Origin: Candidatus Coprenecus pullistercoris
GTDB lineage: Bacteria > Bacteroidota > Bacteroidia > Bacteroidales > UBA932
DNA: 33,789 bases
Assembly: GCA_019116965.1 (NCBI GenBank)
Contig: DXAT01000049.1
Coordinates: 1-33,789, forward strand
Direction: 5' to 3'
A program made the position numbers and the translations under genes. Shown here piece by piece: positions 15,298-23,876 of this stretch (its first letter is position 1; every line of letters begins with the position of its first letter). The notes beneath the pieces are model-generated. The model searched no databases. It had not been told where the DNA came from and saw nothing but the letters and a program-made list of their open reading frames with translations.

Positions 15298-18120
15298 TTA
15301 TTTTACCACGGGTACGAGATTGCGGTCACCGTAGCCGTTGTCCACCCTTGCGCATGCGGGCCAGAACTTGTTGTCGCGGATCCATTCGAGAGGATAGGCG
15401 GCCTGCTCACGGGAGTAGGGATGGCTCCAGGAGTCGGAGCATACCTCCTCGGCGGTGTGAGGCGCCATCTTCACGACATTGTCGGCTTTGTCGGCCTTGC
15501 CTTCCTTGATTGCCTCGCACTCTCTCTTGATGCTGATCATGGCGTCCACGAAGCGGTCGAGCTCTTCAAGGGACTCACTTTCGGTAGGCTCCACCATCAG
15601 TGTCTCATGTACGGGGAATGAGAGTGTAGGAGCGTGGAATCCGTAGTCCATCAGACGTTTGGCGATGTCGGTGGCGTCCACTCCGTAGTCGGCCTTGAAG
15701 CTCTGCAGGTCTACGATGCACTCGTGGGCCACACGTCCGGTGACTCCGGTGTAGTAGATGTTGAACTCCTTGGACAGGCGGGAAGCTAAGTAGTTGGCGT
15801 TGACGATGGCCATCTCTGTAGCCTTGCGCAGTCCGTCGGGACCGAGCAGCTTGATGTAGGCGTGGGTGATGGGGGCGAGCAGAGGGCTGCCGTAAGGAGC
15901 TGAAGCCACTGCCGTAACTCCATGTCCGCCGCACTGGGGCATTACGGGATGTCCGGGAACATAGGGCGAGAGGTGGGCTGCCACACAGATGGCGCCTACT
16001 CCTGGACCGCCGCCGCCGTGAGGCATGGCGAAGGTCTTGTGCAGGTTGAGGTGGCATACATCGGCGCCGATGAAACCGGGGTTGGTGATGCCGACCTGGC
16101 CGTTCATGTTGGCTCCGTCCATATAGACCTGGCCTCCGTTCTTATGTATGATGTCGCATATCTCGCGGATCTTGACCTCGAATACTCCGTGGGTCGAGGG
16201 GTAGGTAATCATGATGCCAGCAAGGCTGTCCTTGTTGGCCTCGGCCTTTTCCCTGAGCTCGTCCACGTTGATGTTTCCGTGCTCGTCGCAGCCTACTAAG
16301 ACGATGTTGAATCCGGCCATGGCGGCGCTGGCGGGGTTGGTTCCGTGAGCCGAGGTGGGTATGATGACAGTGTTGCGCGAGCCCTGTCCCTGTGCCTCGA
16401 GGTAGCGGCGGATGGTCATCAGGCCGGCGTATTCTCCGGCGGCACCGGAGTTGGGCTGCAGTGAGCAGCGGTCAAAGCCGGTGATTACACAGAGGTCATG
16501 CTCCAGCTCTGACAATATCTGGTTGTATCCTTCTGTCTGCCATGTGGGAGCGAAGGGGTGTATGTCTGTGAGCTCGCTCCAGCTCAGCGGCAGCATCTCG
16601 ACTGCGGCGTTGAGCTTCATGGTGCAGGAACCGAGGGGTATCATCGAATGTGTCAGGGAGATGTCCTTGCGCTCCAGTTTCTTGATGTAGCGCATCATCT
16701 CGGTCTCCGAGTGGTATTTGTTGAAGACGCTCTCGGTGAGGACGGCGGTTTCTCTCTTCATGGGAATCTCGCCTGACTGGCATGAACCGCATGAAAGAGC
16801 AGCACCGAAGATGCCGGCTATGACTGCGGCCTCCTCACAGTTGGAGAGTTCGTCGAAGGATATCTGGACTGTCTGGTCGTCAGGATAGTAGAAGTTGATA
16901 CCGGCTGCTTCGGCTTTCTCGCGTATCTCTCCTGCATTGACATTCAGGATGCGGATTGTGTCGAAGAAGTTTTCAGCGGCCAGAGTGTAGCCTGCGGCCT
17001 TGAGGGCAGCGGCCATGGCGTGGGCGTATTTGTAGCAGCCGAGGGCTATCTCGCGGATGCCTTCAGGACCGTGGTATGCGGCGTACATTCCGGACATCAC
17101 TGCCATCAGGGCTGTGGCTGTACAGATGTTTGAAGTGGCTTTCTCTCTCTTTATGTGCTGTTCGCGGGTCTGGAGAGCCAGCCGGAGAGCGGGCTTGCCG
17201 AGGCGGTCAACCGATACACCGATGATACGGCCGGGGATGTTTCTCTTGTATTGGTCGCGGGTGGCCATCCATCCGGCAGTAGGACCGCCGTAGCCCATGC
17301 CCAGTCCGAATCTCTGGGCTGTTCCGACAGCTACATCGGCGCCCCATGCTGCAGGCTCTTTCATAATGGCCAGGGCAAGTATGTCGCAGTGTGCGGCCAC
17401 GAGTATTCCGGCCTGATGTGCGGCCTCGCAGAATGCGCTGTAGTCGCGTACCTCACCGTCGGCGGCGGGATACTGGAGGAGCGCACCGTAGCACTCGGGA
17501 TCGAATCCCTTGGCGAGAACTTCCTTGTAGTCACCGACTGCCACTTTGATCCCAAGTCCCTTGGCCCTGGTCTCGATAACGGAGAGCACCTGAGGGAAGA
17601 TGTTGCGGTCTACGAAGAAAGTATTTTTACCGGCCTTCACTGCGTCGCGGGAACGCAGCTCGTGAATCATCCTCATGGCTTCTCCGGCTGCAGTGGCGTC
17701 GTCCAGCATGGAACAGTTGGACATCGGGAATCCGGTCAGGGATGATATCATGGTCTGGAAGTTGATCAGGGCTTCGAGACGACCCTGGGAGATCTCGGCC
17801 TGATAGGGAGTGTACGAGGTGTACCACGAGGGGTTCTCGAATATATTGCGGGTGACAACGGGCAGCGAGGCTGTGCCGTAGAAGCCCAGTCCTATCATCG
17901 AACGGAATTTTCTGTTTTTGGATGCTGTCTCTTTCAGGCGTGCCAGATAGGCGTGCTCTGAGATATTCTTGTCCAGTTTCAGGGGCTCTTTCAGCAGTAT
18001 ATCCGACGGGATGGTCTGCTGAATGAGCTCGTCGATGGAGCTTACTCCGATGACATCCAGCATGTGCTTGATCTGGGACTGTCTCGGGCCGTTGTGTCTG
18101 TCTACAAAATTGAGTGGCAT
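15298..18120 (-). CDS. gcvP: Glycine dehydrogenase (aminomethyl-transferring), P protein
   Basis: A 940-residue PLP enzyme that decarboxylates glycine and passes the aminomethyl group to lipoyl-GcvH. Both halves found as separate subunits in some bacteria are fused here: an N-terminal half (about 1-435, with IGLGFYGT) and a C-terminal half with the PLP-binding lysine Lys695 in HLNLHKTF, followed by the Gly-rich MPHGGGGPG. Length is normal for the fused form (E. coli 957). gcvT and gcvH are not in the window. A separate -7 box near the rodA stop (18162-18169) probably drives it. No glycine riboswitch can fit: the leader would be only about 40 nt. Unusually, the next genes downstream are surface lipoproteins and secreted peptidases. 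Confidence 0.97.
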   Translation of the reverse strand: MPLNFVDRHNGPRQSQIKHMLDVIGVSSIDELIQQTIPSDILLKEPLKLDKNISEHAYLARLKETASKNRKFRSMIGLGFYGTASLPVVTRNIFENPSWYTSYTPYQAEISQGRLEALINFQTMISSLTGFPMSNCSMLDDATAAGEAMRMIHELRSRDAVKAGKNTFFVDRNIFPQVLSVIETRAKGLGIKVAVGDYKEVLAKGFDPECYGALLQYPAADGEVRDYSAFCEAAHQAGILVAAHCDILALAIMKEPAAWGADVAVGTAQRFGLGMGYGGPTAGWMATRDQYKRNIPGRIIGVSVDRLGKPALRLALQTREQHIKREKATSNICTATALMAVMSGMYAAYHGPEGIREIALGCYKYAHAMAAALKAAGYTLAAENFFDTIRILNVNAGEIREKAEAAGINFYYPDDQTVQISFDELSNCEEAAVIAGIFGAALSCGSCQSGEIPMKRETAVLTESVFNKYHSETEMMRYIKKLERKDISLTHSMIPLGSCTMKLNAAVEMLPLSWSELTDIHPFAPTWQTEGYNQILSELEHDLCVITGFDRCSLQPNSGAAGEYAGLMTIRRYLEAQGQGSRNTVIIPTSAHGTNPASAAMAGFNIVLVGCDEHGNINVDELREKAEANKDSLAGIMITYPSTHGVFEVKIREICDIIHKNGGQVYMDGANMNGQVGITNPGFIGADVCHLNLHKTFAMPHGGGGPGVGAICVAAHLSPYVPGHPVMPQCGGHGVTAVASAPYGSPLLAPITHAYIKLLGPDGLRKATEMAIVNANYLASRLSKEFNIYYTGVTGRVAHECIVDLQSFKADYGVDATDIAKRLMDYGFHAPTLSFPVHETLMVEPTESESLEELDRFVDAMISIKRECEAIKEGKADKADNVVKMAPHTAEEVCSDSWSHPYSREQAAYPLEWIRDNKFWPACARVDNGYGDRNLVPVVK

Positions 18121-18161
18121 AATATATCTGATTTTTAATTATTAAAATTCCATATAACCCC

Positions 18162-18169
18162 CAAAAGTA
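18162..18169 (-). promoter_or_regulatory. Candidate -7 box (TACTTTTG) for gcvP and downstream genes
   Basis: On the minus strand TACTTTTG fits TAnnTTTG and lies about 40 nt before the gcvP ATG, in the 61-nt gap after rodA. No TTTG is seen at the -33 position. The box overlaps an AT-rich hairpin (18165-18187). Confidence 0.45.
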
Positions 18170-18187
18170 ATAAATTTTTTATTACTT
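18165..18187 (-). repeat. AT-rich inverted repeat at the rodA stop codon
   Basis: AAGTAATAAA (18165-18174) and TTTATTACTT (18178-18187) form a perfect 10-bp stem with a 3-nt loop, spanning the rodA stop. The minus strand continues TTGGGGG, without a T-run, so termination is doubtful. It may instead be an operator over the gcvP -7 box. Confidence 0.5.
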
Positions 18188-19618
18188 CCATCTTTCGAGG
18201 TCCAATCTTATGTAAATAAACAGCAGGATGGTAAACGACAGGAAGGAGGATCCTCCGTAGCTGATCAGCGGAAGAGGAATGCCGACGACGGGCATTATGC
18301 CTATTGTCATGCCGACATTGACGAATACATGCATGAAGATGTAGGATGCTGTGCAGTAACCGTAGACCCTCACGCCCCTGTTCTTCTGCCTTTCGGCGGT
18401 CTGGATGATTCTCGCTATCATGATAAGGAAGATGGCGAGTACGCTGACGCTGCCGAGGAATCCCCACTCTTCGCCGATTGTACAGAAGATGAAATCGGTG
18501 CTCTGCTCCGGTACGAAGTTGAACTTGGTCTGCGTGCCTTGCAGGAAGCCCTTGCCGGTCAGACCTCCGGAGCCTATGGCTATCTTCGACTGGTTGACAT
18601 TGTAGCCGGCTCCCATCGGATCGTCCGAGATGCCGAGAAGGTTCTCTATCCTGTCCCGGTGATGAGGCTTAAGCACATTGTGGAAGATGACATCTACGGA
18701 GAATATCAGGGCTGCCGATACAGCCAGTGTCAGTACCGGTCTGCTCCATCCCTTAATCCTTTTTTTCATACAGAAGATGACCCCGGCAATCATAACTGCC
18801 AAGATTATAGCCAGAATCCAGTATTCCGGGGCGGGAAGGTCTGCCGTCAATCTGTCTGCCGCCAGGCGTAGAAGTGCCGGTAGGAACGCAGCGGCAGTGA
18901 TGGATGCGGCCAGTATCAGTACGGCCCTGAACGGATGCCTGAGGCGGCAGGCTAAGAGCAGCCCCACGGTGCCGGCTGCGGTCAGGAGGGAGACGAAAGG
19001 CGAGAACTTGAGCGTAAGCAGGAACAGCAGTATAGCGAATCCGACAGCCGCCAGTATCTTGCCGGGCAGACCCTCCCTGTAAAGCATGAATGCAAGTGAG
19101 CAGTACACCAGGATGGTGCCTATGTCCGGTTCAAGGGCTATCAGGGCCATCGGAGCTCCGATGACCGCCATGATCTTGAGAAAATCCCTTGTGTTGGACA
19201 GGTTGAATCCATAGCCGTCCATGATTCTGGCCAGGCACAGGGCAGTGGTTATCTTGGAGAACTCGGAGGGCTGGATAGCGAATCCTCCGGGCAGGGTAAG
19301 CCATGACTTGGAGCCGTTGACCTCGTGCCCGAACAGCAGGACTGCGACCAGCAGCGCCACTGTCAGTCCGTACAGCGGCCACGAGATGCTTTTCCATAGC
19401 CGGCTGTTGAGCACGAAGAGTATAATGAATGCGGTTACCGAGGCTATGCCTATCCAGATAAGCTGATTGCCGCTTCTGGTCGCCAGGGAGAACATCCCCT
19501 CGGTCCCCTCGCTGTAGGTGGAGGCGTATATGTTGAGCCAGCCGAATACCGCGAGGGCAAGGTAGCACGCTGTCAGTATCCAGTCGATCTTGGTGTATAT
19601 CGTTCTTCCCGGACTCAT
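18182..19618 (-). CDS. rodA: Rod shape-determining SEDS glycosyltransferase RodA
   Basis: A 478-residue polytopic membrane protein of the FtsW/RodA/SpoVE family, the peptidoglycan polymerase that works with PBP2 in cell elongation. Recognisable parts are SKSWLTLPGGFAIQPSEFSKI (about residues 103-122), EPDIGTILVY, and the C-terminal run GEEWGFLGS ... MPVVGIPLPLISYGGSS. It is about 100 residues longer than E. coli RodA, the extra length being additional hydrophobic segments in the middle (about 200-300), as is common in Bacteroidetes. The start codon overlaps the stop of mrdA by one base, so the two are translationally coupled. Confidence 0.95.
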   Translation of the reverse strand: MSPGRTIYTKIDWILTACYLALAVFGWLNIYASTYSEGTEGMFSLATRSGNQLIWIGIASVTAFIILFVLNSRLWKSISWPLYGLTVALLVAVLLFGHEVNGSKSWLTLPGGFAIQPSEFSKITTALCLARIMDGYGFNLSNTRDFLKIMAVIGAPMALIALEPDIGTILVYCSLAFMLYREGLPGKILAAVGFAILLFLLTLKFSPFVSLLTAAGTVGLLLACRLRHPFRAVLILAASITAAAFLPALLRLAADRLTADLPAPEYWILAIILAVMIAGVIFCMKKRIKGWSRPVLTLAVSAALIFSVDVIFHNVLKPHHRDRIENLLGISDDPMGAGYNVNQSKIAIGSGGLTGKGFLQGTQTKFNFVPEQSTDFIFCTIGEEWGFLGSVSVLAIFLIMIARIIQTAERQKNRGVRVYGYCTASYIFMHVFVNVGMTIGIMPVVGIPLPLISYGGSSFLSFTILLFIYIRLDLERWK

Positions 19619-21492
19619 TATCTGTCTTTTTTAGGCGGTTCATAATCGGGACTTGCCGGCACTTTGTGCAGCAGGTTGGCGTCCAGCATCCGCTGTTCCA
19701 GCCAGCGGCGGTCGGATGCTATCTCTCCGTTGAGGTATTTCTCCACCATCAGGGATGCTACCGGGGCGGCCCATGTGGCTCCGAATCCGGCATTTTCCAT
19801 ATATACCGCGACCGCTATGCGCGGATTCTCCTTCGGGGCGAAACAGACAAATACCGCGTGCTCGTCTCCGTGAGGATTCTCGGCCGTACCGGTTTTGCCG
19901 CAGATGTCCAGGCTGTCTACTGCCGCAATTCTTGCAGTGGCGCCTGAACCGGCCGGCGCGTTGACGGCCTGGTACATGCCTTCTATTACATCCTCGAAAT
20001 AGCAGGTGTCCACCAGCGTGTAATGTCTCTGTCTGAAAATAGAGTCTATGGAGTCGTTCTCGTGCTGTCTGACTATGTGAGGGATGTAGTAGTATCCTCT
20101 GTTGGCGATGGTGGCCGCCAGATTGGCAAGATGCAGCGGAGTGCATCCCAACTCTCCCTGGCCGATAGACAGGGAGATTACGGACAGGGCCTTCCATCCT
20201 CCTTTGCCGTATACCCGGTCGTAAGTGGAGGAAGTGGGTACGAAGCCCGGAATCTCGGACGGGAAGTCGGACCCTAACTTGGTGCCGAAGCCGAAGCTTT
20301 GGACATAATCGTGCCAGCGGTCCAGTGCTTCGGCCTCCGAACCGTAGGCCGGATTTTCCAGCAGGCTCCGGAACAGGTAGCAGAAATAGGAATTGCAGGA
20401 GGCCATGATAGCTTCGGTGAAATCCACGGGGGACTTGTGGTGGTGGCAACCGACATGTATGCCCGGAGCGTAGTATCCGTTACGGCATGGGTATTGGGTC
20501 GTGGTGCTGACAACGTCTTCCTGCAGACCTATCAGGGCATTGACGAGCTTGAACACCGAGCCCGGAGGCTGAGGCGACATTACGGCCCGGTTGAACATCG
20601 GGGTGAACGGGTCCGAGGCTATGCTGCTGTAGTGCTTGTTGATCTCACCGAGGATAGAGACATCTATGCCTGGACTTGATACCATGGACAGGATCTCGCC
20701 TGTGGACGGCTCTATGGCGATTACCGAGCCTACTTTGTTCTTCATGAGGGCCTCTCCGTAGTTCTGCAGCTCGGCATCGATGGTAGACACCACATCCTTG
20801 CCCTGAACTGCCGGTTTGTCAAATTCTCCGTCCCGGTATGATGACTGAATCCTGTTGTTGGCATCGCGCAGGTATATGCTGTATCCCTTTTCTCCGCGCA
20901 GCATGGGTTCACAGGTCTGTTCGAGTCCGGTGCGGCCGGTATAGTCGCCCATGTCGTAGTCAGGATGCCTGTCGAGGAAGTCCTGGTCGACTTCGGTTAC
21001 ATAGCCGAGCAGGTTGCCGCCGGCATTGTAGGGATACATGCGCGTGGTGCGGGGTATGCCTCTGAACTCGGGAAACCTGTGGGCGGATTCTACGAAACGG
21101 CTGTATTTTTCCGGAGACACCTGACTTAGAAATGTCACGGTCCTGTATCCGATGCGGGACCGGTATTTCCTGTATTCCTTGAATTTGGCTCTGACATACT
21201 CTCTGTCTATGCCGAATACAGTGCACAGTTCCGTAGTGTCGAAGTCCTTGACATAGTGCGGCGTGACCAGGATGTCGTAAGTATTCTTGTTGCCTACCAG
21301 GACTTTGCCGTTGCGGTCCAGAATAAGCCCGCGTGCAGGATATCTGGTCTGATAGTAGAGCGCGTTGTTCTGCGCGCTTACCTTGAAACTGCTGTCTATG
21401 AGTTGGAGCCGGAAGAGCTGGACAATCAGGAGCAGGAATGCCACAGCCAGTCCTATATATAGATTCCGAGTTCTGTGTCTGTCGTTGTCCAT
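19618..21492 (-). CDS. mrdA: Penicillin-binding protein 2 (elongasome transpeptidase)
   Basis: A 624-residue class B PBP that crosslinks peptidoglycan during elongation. One N-terminal membrane anchor (about residues 10-30) is followed by the PBP dimerisation region (ARGLILDRNG near 53-62) and the transpeptidase domain with SxxK at Ser312-Lys315 (GSVFK), SxN at 365-367 (SCN) and KTG at 533-535. The start was set at MDNDRHR, whose ATG overlaps the mreD stop by one base and gives a normal short cytoplasmic tail; an 89-residue upstream extension lies inside mreD and is rejected. Partner of the SEDS protein encoded immediately downstream. Confidence 0.96.
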   Translation of the reverse strand: MDNDRHRTRNLYIGLAVAFLLLIVQLFRLQLIDSSFKVSAQNNALYYQTRYPARGLILDRNGKVLVGNKNTYDILVTPHYVKDFDTTELCTVFGIDREYVRAKFKEYRKYRSRIGYRTVTFLSQVSPEKYSRFVESAHRFPEFRGIPRTTRMYPYNAGGNLLGYVTEVDQDFLDRHPDYDMGDYTGRTGLEQTCEPMLRGEKGYSIYLRDANNRIQSSYRDGEFDKPAVQGKDVVSTIDAELQNYGEALMKNKVGSVIAIEPSTGEILSMVSSPGIDVSILGEINKHYSSIASDPFTPMFNRAVMSPQPPGSVFKLVNALIGLQEDVVSTTTQYPCRNGYYAPGIHVGCHHHKSPVDFTEAIMASCNSYFCYLFRSLLENPAYGSEAEALDRWHDYVQSFGFGTKLGSDFPSEIPGFVPTSSTYDRVYGKGGWKALSVISLSIGQGELGCTPLHLANLAATIANRGYYYIPHIVRQHENDSIDSIFRQRHYTLVDTCYFEDVIEGMYQAVNAPAGSGATARIAAVDSLDICGKTGTAENPHGDEHAVFVCFAPKENPRIAVAVYMENAGFGATWAAPVASLMVEKYLNGEIASDRRWLEQRMLDANLLHKVPASPDYEPPKKDR

Positions 21493-22007
21493 TACTGTCT
21501 TCTGTTGTCTCTGACGGCTGCGAACAGCGCGGTCATCACTGCTGTGTTGAGGATGAGGGATGCTCCCAGGCGGCCGAGGCACTGCCATACCGGCCTGAAT
21601 CCGGCATTGTCCACCAGTATGTACACGGACAGGCATAATACGAGCATGAGGGCGGAGTACAGGGCGAAGTGGCTGATGCCAAGGCTCTCTATCGCCGTCC
21701 GGCCTTCCTTGACGGTCAGCTCTTTCGGTATGATTATGCGCAGAATGGGTTTCCTGCACAGCGCGGCTGCTGTCATGGCGGCGGCACTGAGCCCCGGAAT
21801 CCCGTTCCCGAAGATGTCCATTATGAGGCCGAGGGCAAATGCCGCGAGCATGACCGCTATGCTGCCAGACTTCTCGGGCAGTATGAGTATGATGAACATC
21901 GGGAGCATGATGTTGAGGTAGACGCTCAGGTTCACATAGTTGTCAATCGCTCCCTGGGCTATGACCAGCAGAAGGACGGTTATTATGTAGCGCATTGCAG
22001 TCTTCAT
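21492..22007 (-). CDS. mreD: Rod shape-determining protein MreD
   Basis: A 171-residue integral membrane protein with about five hydrophobic segments (near residues 4-20, 25-45, 46-64, 70-90 and 108-135) and few charged residues between them. Sequence conservation of MreD is low; the assignment rests on size, hydropathy, the LFIILILPEKSG-like middle region and its place between mreC and mrdA. It links the MreB filaments to the membrane synthesis machinery. It overlaps mrdA by one base and follows mreC by 10 nt. Confidence 0.9.
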   Translation of the reverse strand: MKTAMRYIITVLLLVIAQGAIDNYVNLSVYLNIMLPMFIILILPEKSGSIAVMLAAFALGLIMDIFGNGIPGLSAAAMTAAALCRKPILRIIIPKELTVKEGRTAIESLGISHFALYSALMLVLCLSVYILVDNAGFRPVWQCLGRLGASLILNTAVMTALFAAVRDNRRQ

Positions 22008-22017
22008 CGCATCTTCG

Positions 22018-22851
22018 TCAGTTGCCGGATGCCGGAGAGGTGCCCGGTTCCGTGAGTTCGTCGATATCCCGCCGTATGGTTACATATACATGCCTGAGAC
22101 TGGAGAAGTCCTCGAACAGTCTGACGGACAGGTCGTAGTTTACACCGTCCCTGAGCTCGCGGCTTGAAACGGTGCCTATCGGTATGCCGGAGGGATAGAT
22201 TAGGGAATATCCGCTTGACAGGACGGTGTCTCCATCCTGTATGTCGGTGTGGACGGGAATATCGTGCAGGGTCATGTACGAGCTTGACTTTCCGTTCCAC
22301 TGTATCACCCCGAATGTGCCTGAGCTTTTGAGTATGGCGCTGGCCATGTTGTCCGTGTCGAGAAGGGATGAGACTTTCGAATATCTCTCGCCTGCACTCA
22401 GGACATGTCCTATGATGCCGCGGTCCGTGATGACGCCCATGTCCTCAGTCACACCGTCCCGCCTTCCCTTGTCTATGATTATTATATTGTGAAGGCGGTC
22501 GGTGCTGTTGGATACTATGGATGCCGGGATATAGTCGAATACGGTATCTGCCGTGCACATCGAGTCAGCGGCGACATCAAATGCGCCGAGCGCTGCCCTC
22601 AGTCTGTCGTTCTCGATGCGCAGGGCCACATTTTCTTCCGCGAGGCGGTCATTGACCCTCCCTAATGTGAAATACTCAGTGACGCTGCCCACCGTGCCCG
22701 AGACCGTATTGGTGACTCCCGTGACAGCTTTCATAATCTCGGAGCGCTGCACTATGCTGTGGTTGGAGACCATGGAAAGCGACACCGCCTCAAGCGCGAG
22801 GAACACTACGAGATTGAGGATGTAGACGATATATGTCTTCCGGCTGCCCAT
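22018..22851 (-). CDS. mreC: Rod shape-determining protein MreC
   Basis: A 277-residue bitopic membrane protein: a short cytoplasmic N-terminus, one transmembrane helix (about 6-28), a coiled coil (about 58-95, rich in RLAEENVALRIENDRL) and a periplasmic beta-rich domain with the MreC-type VVSN...DKGRRDGV and VLSSGYSLIYPSGIPIG motifs (about 118-135 and 205-225). It bridges MreB and PBP2. Its ATG directly abuts the mreB stop codon without spacer, and mreD follows. Confidence 0.95.
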   Translation of the reverse strand: MGSRKTYIVYILNLVVFLALEAVSLSMVSNHSIVQRSEIMKAVTGVTNTVSGTVGSVTEYFTLGRVNDRLAEENVALRIENDRLRAALGAFDVAADSMCTADTVFDYIPASIVSNSTDRLHNIIIIDKGRRDGVTEDMGVITDRGIIGHVLSAGERYSKVSSLLDTDNMASAILKSSGTFGVIQWNGKSSSYMTLHDIPVHTDIQDGDTVLSSGYSLIYPSGIPIGTVSSRELRDGVNYDLSVRLFEDFSSLRHVYVTIRRDIDELTEPGTSPASGN

Positions 22852-23871
22852 TTACCTCATCAGGAAGGGGTAGCGGGAAGAGTTCTTCAAGGCAAGGCTG
22901 GTGCCTCTTGCAACTGCTCTCAGAGGGTCCTCGGCGACATGGAACGGGATATTGATCTTGTCGTAGAGCCTCTTGTCCAGACCTCTGAGCAGTGCGCCTC
23001 CTCCGGTAAGGAATATGCCTCTCTCCACGATGTCCTGATAGAGCTCAGGGGGTGTCTGCTCGAGTACCTGAAGTACGGCGGCCTCTATCTTGGACAGGGA
23101 TTTGTCAAGGCAGTGGGCTACTTCCTGACTGGTGACGGCAATCTCTACCGGGTGGGCTGTCATGAGGTTGGGGCCTCTGACGATGAACGGGTCGGGAGTG
23201 TTTTCCAGTTCCGGAATGGCCGCGCCGATGCGGATCTTGATTTCCTCCGATGTGAGCTCGCCGACCTTGATGTTGTGCTGCTGGCGCATGTACTGCTGGA
23301 TGTCGGAGGTAAATACATCGCCGGCTACTCTGAGGGACTGGCTTGTGACTATGCCGCCGAGAGAGATTACGGCGATCTCGGTGGTGCCGCCTCCTATATC
23401 CACCACCATGTTTCCGGTAGGAGCCTCTACATCCAGGTTTATACCCATTGCGGCGGCCATAGGCTCGAATATCATGTATATGTCCCTGCCTCCGGCGTGC
23501 TCGGCGGAGTCACGGACGGCCCTGATTTCGACTTCTGTACTTCCTTTGGGGATACAGATGACCATCTTGAGGTTGGGGGTGAAGAAAGACCGCTTGTAGT
23601 TGATCATCTTTATGAAACCGCGGATCATCTGCTCAGCTGCGTTGAAGTCGGCTATGACTCCGTCGCGCAGAGGCCTGACGGTCTTGATGTTGGGATGGGT
23701 CTTCTCGTGCATGAGCCTGGCTTTCTGCCCGAAGGCGATAGGTTTGCCCGTTGTCTGGTCGAAGGCCACAATGGAAGGCTCGTCCACTACTATCTTGTTG
23801 TCTACGAGTATGACGGTGTTCGCCGTACCGAGATCCATCGCAAGTTCCTGTGTCAGAAAAGAAAATCCCAT
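22852..23871 (-). CDS. mreB: Rod shape-determining actin homologue MreB
   Basis: A 339-residue actin-like ATPase that guides elongasome movement. The phosphate-1 motif DLGTANT (residues 13-19), phosphate-2 motif DIGGGTTE (158-165) and the LTGGGALLRGLD adenosine motif near the C-terminus are intact. The N-terminal segment MGFSFLTQEL forms the usual short amphipathic start. It is 5 nt downstream of purH and abuts mreC, so the five-gene elongasome cassette is read from the purH promoter or an internal one not seen here. Confidence 0.97.
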   Translation of the reverse strand: MGFSFLTQELAMDLGTANTVILVDNKIVVDEPSIVAFDQTTGKPIAFGQKARLMHEKTHPNIKTVRPLRDGVIADFNAAEQMIRGFIKMINYKRSFFTPNLKMVICIPKGSTEVEIRAVRDSAEHAGGRDIYMIFEPMAAAMGINLDVEAPTGNMVVDIGGGTTEIAVISLGGIVTSQSLRVAGDVFTSDIQQYMRQQHNIKVGELTSEEIKIRIGAAIPELENTPDPFIVRGPNLMTAHPVEIAVTSQEVAHCLDKSLSKIEAAVLQVLEQTPPELYQDIVERGIFLTGGGALLRGLDKRLYDKINIPFHVAEDPLRAVARGTSLALKNSSRYPFLMR

Positions 23872-23876
23872 ATCTG

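Noticed and set aside
18121-18181. A glycine riboswitch before gcvP
   Set aside because: The gap to rodA is only 61 nt and AT-rich; there is no room for the aptamer.
21493-21759. An 89-residue N-terminal extension of PBP2
   Set aside because: It lies wholly within mreD in another frame; the ATG at 21492 gives the normal PBP2 start and a one-base overlap typical of the cassette.
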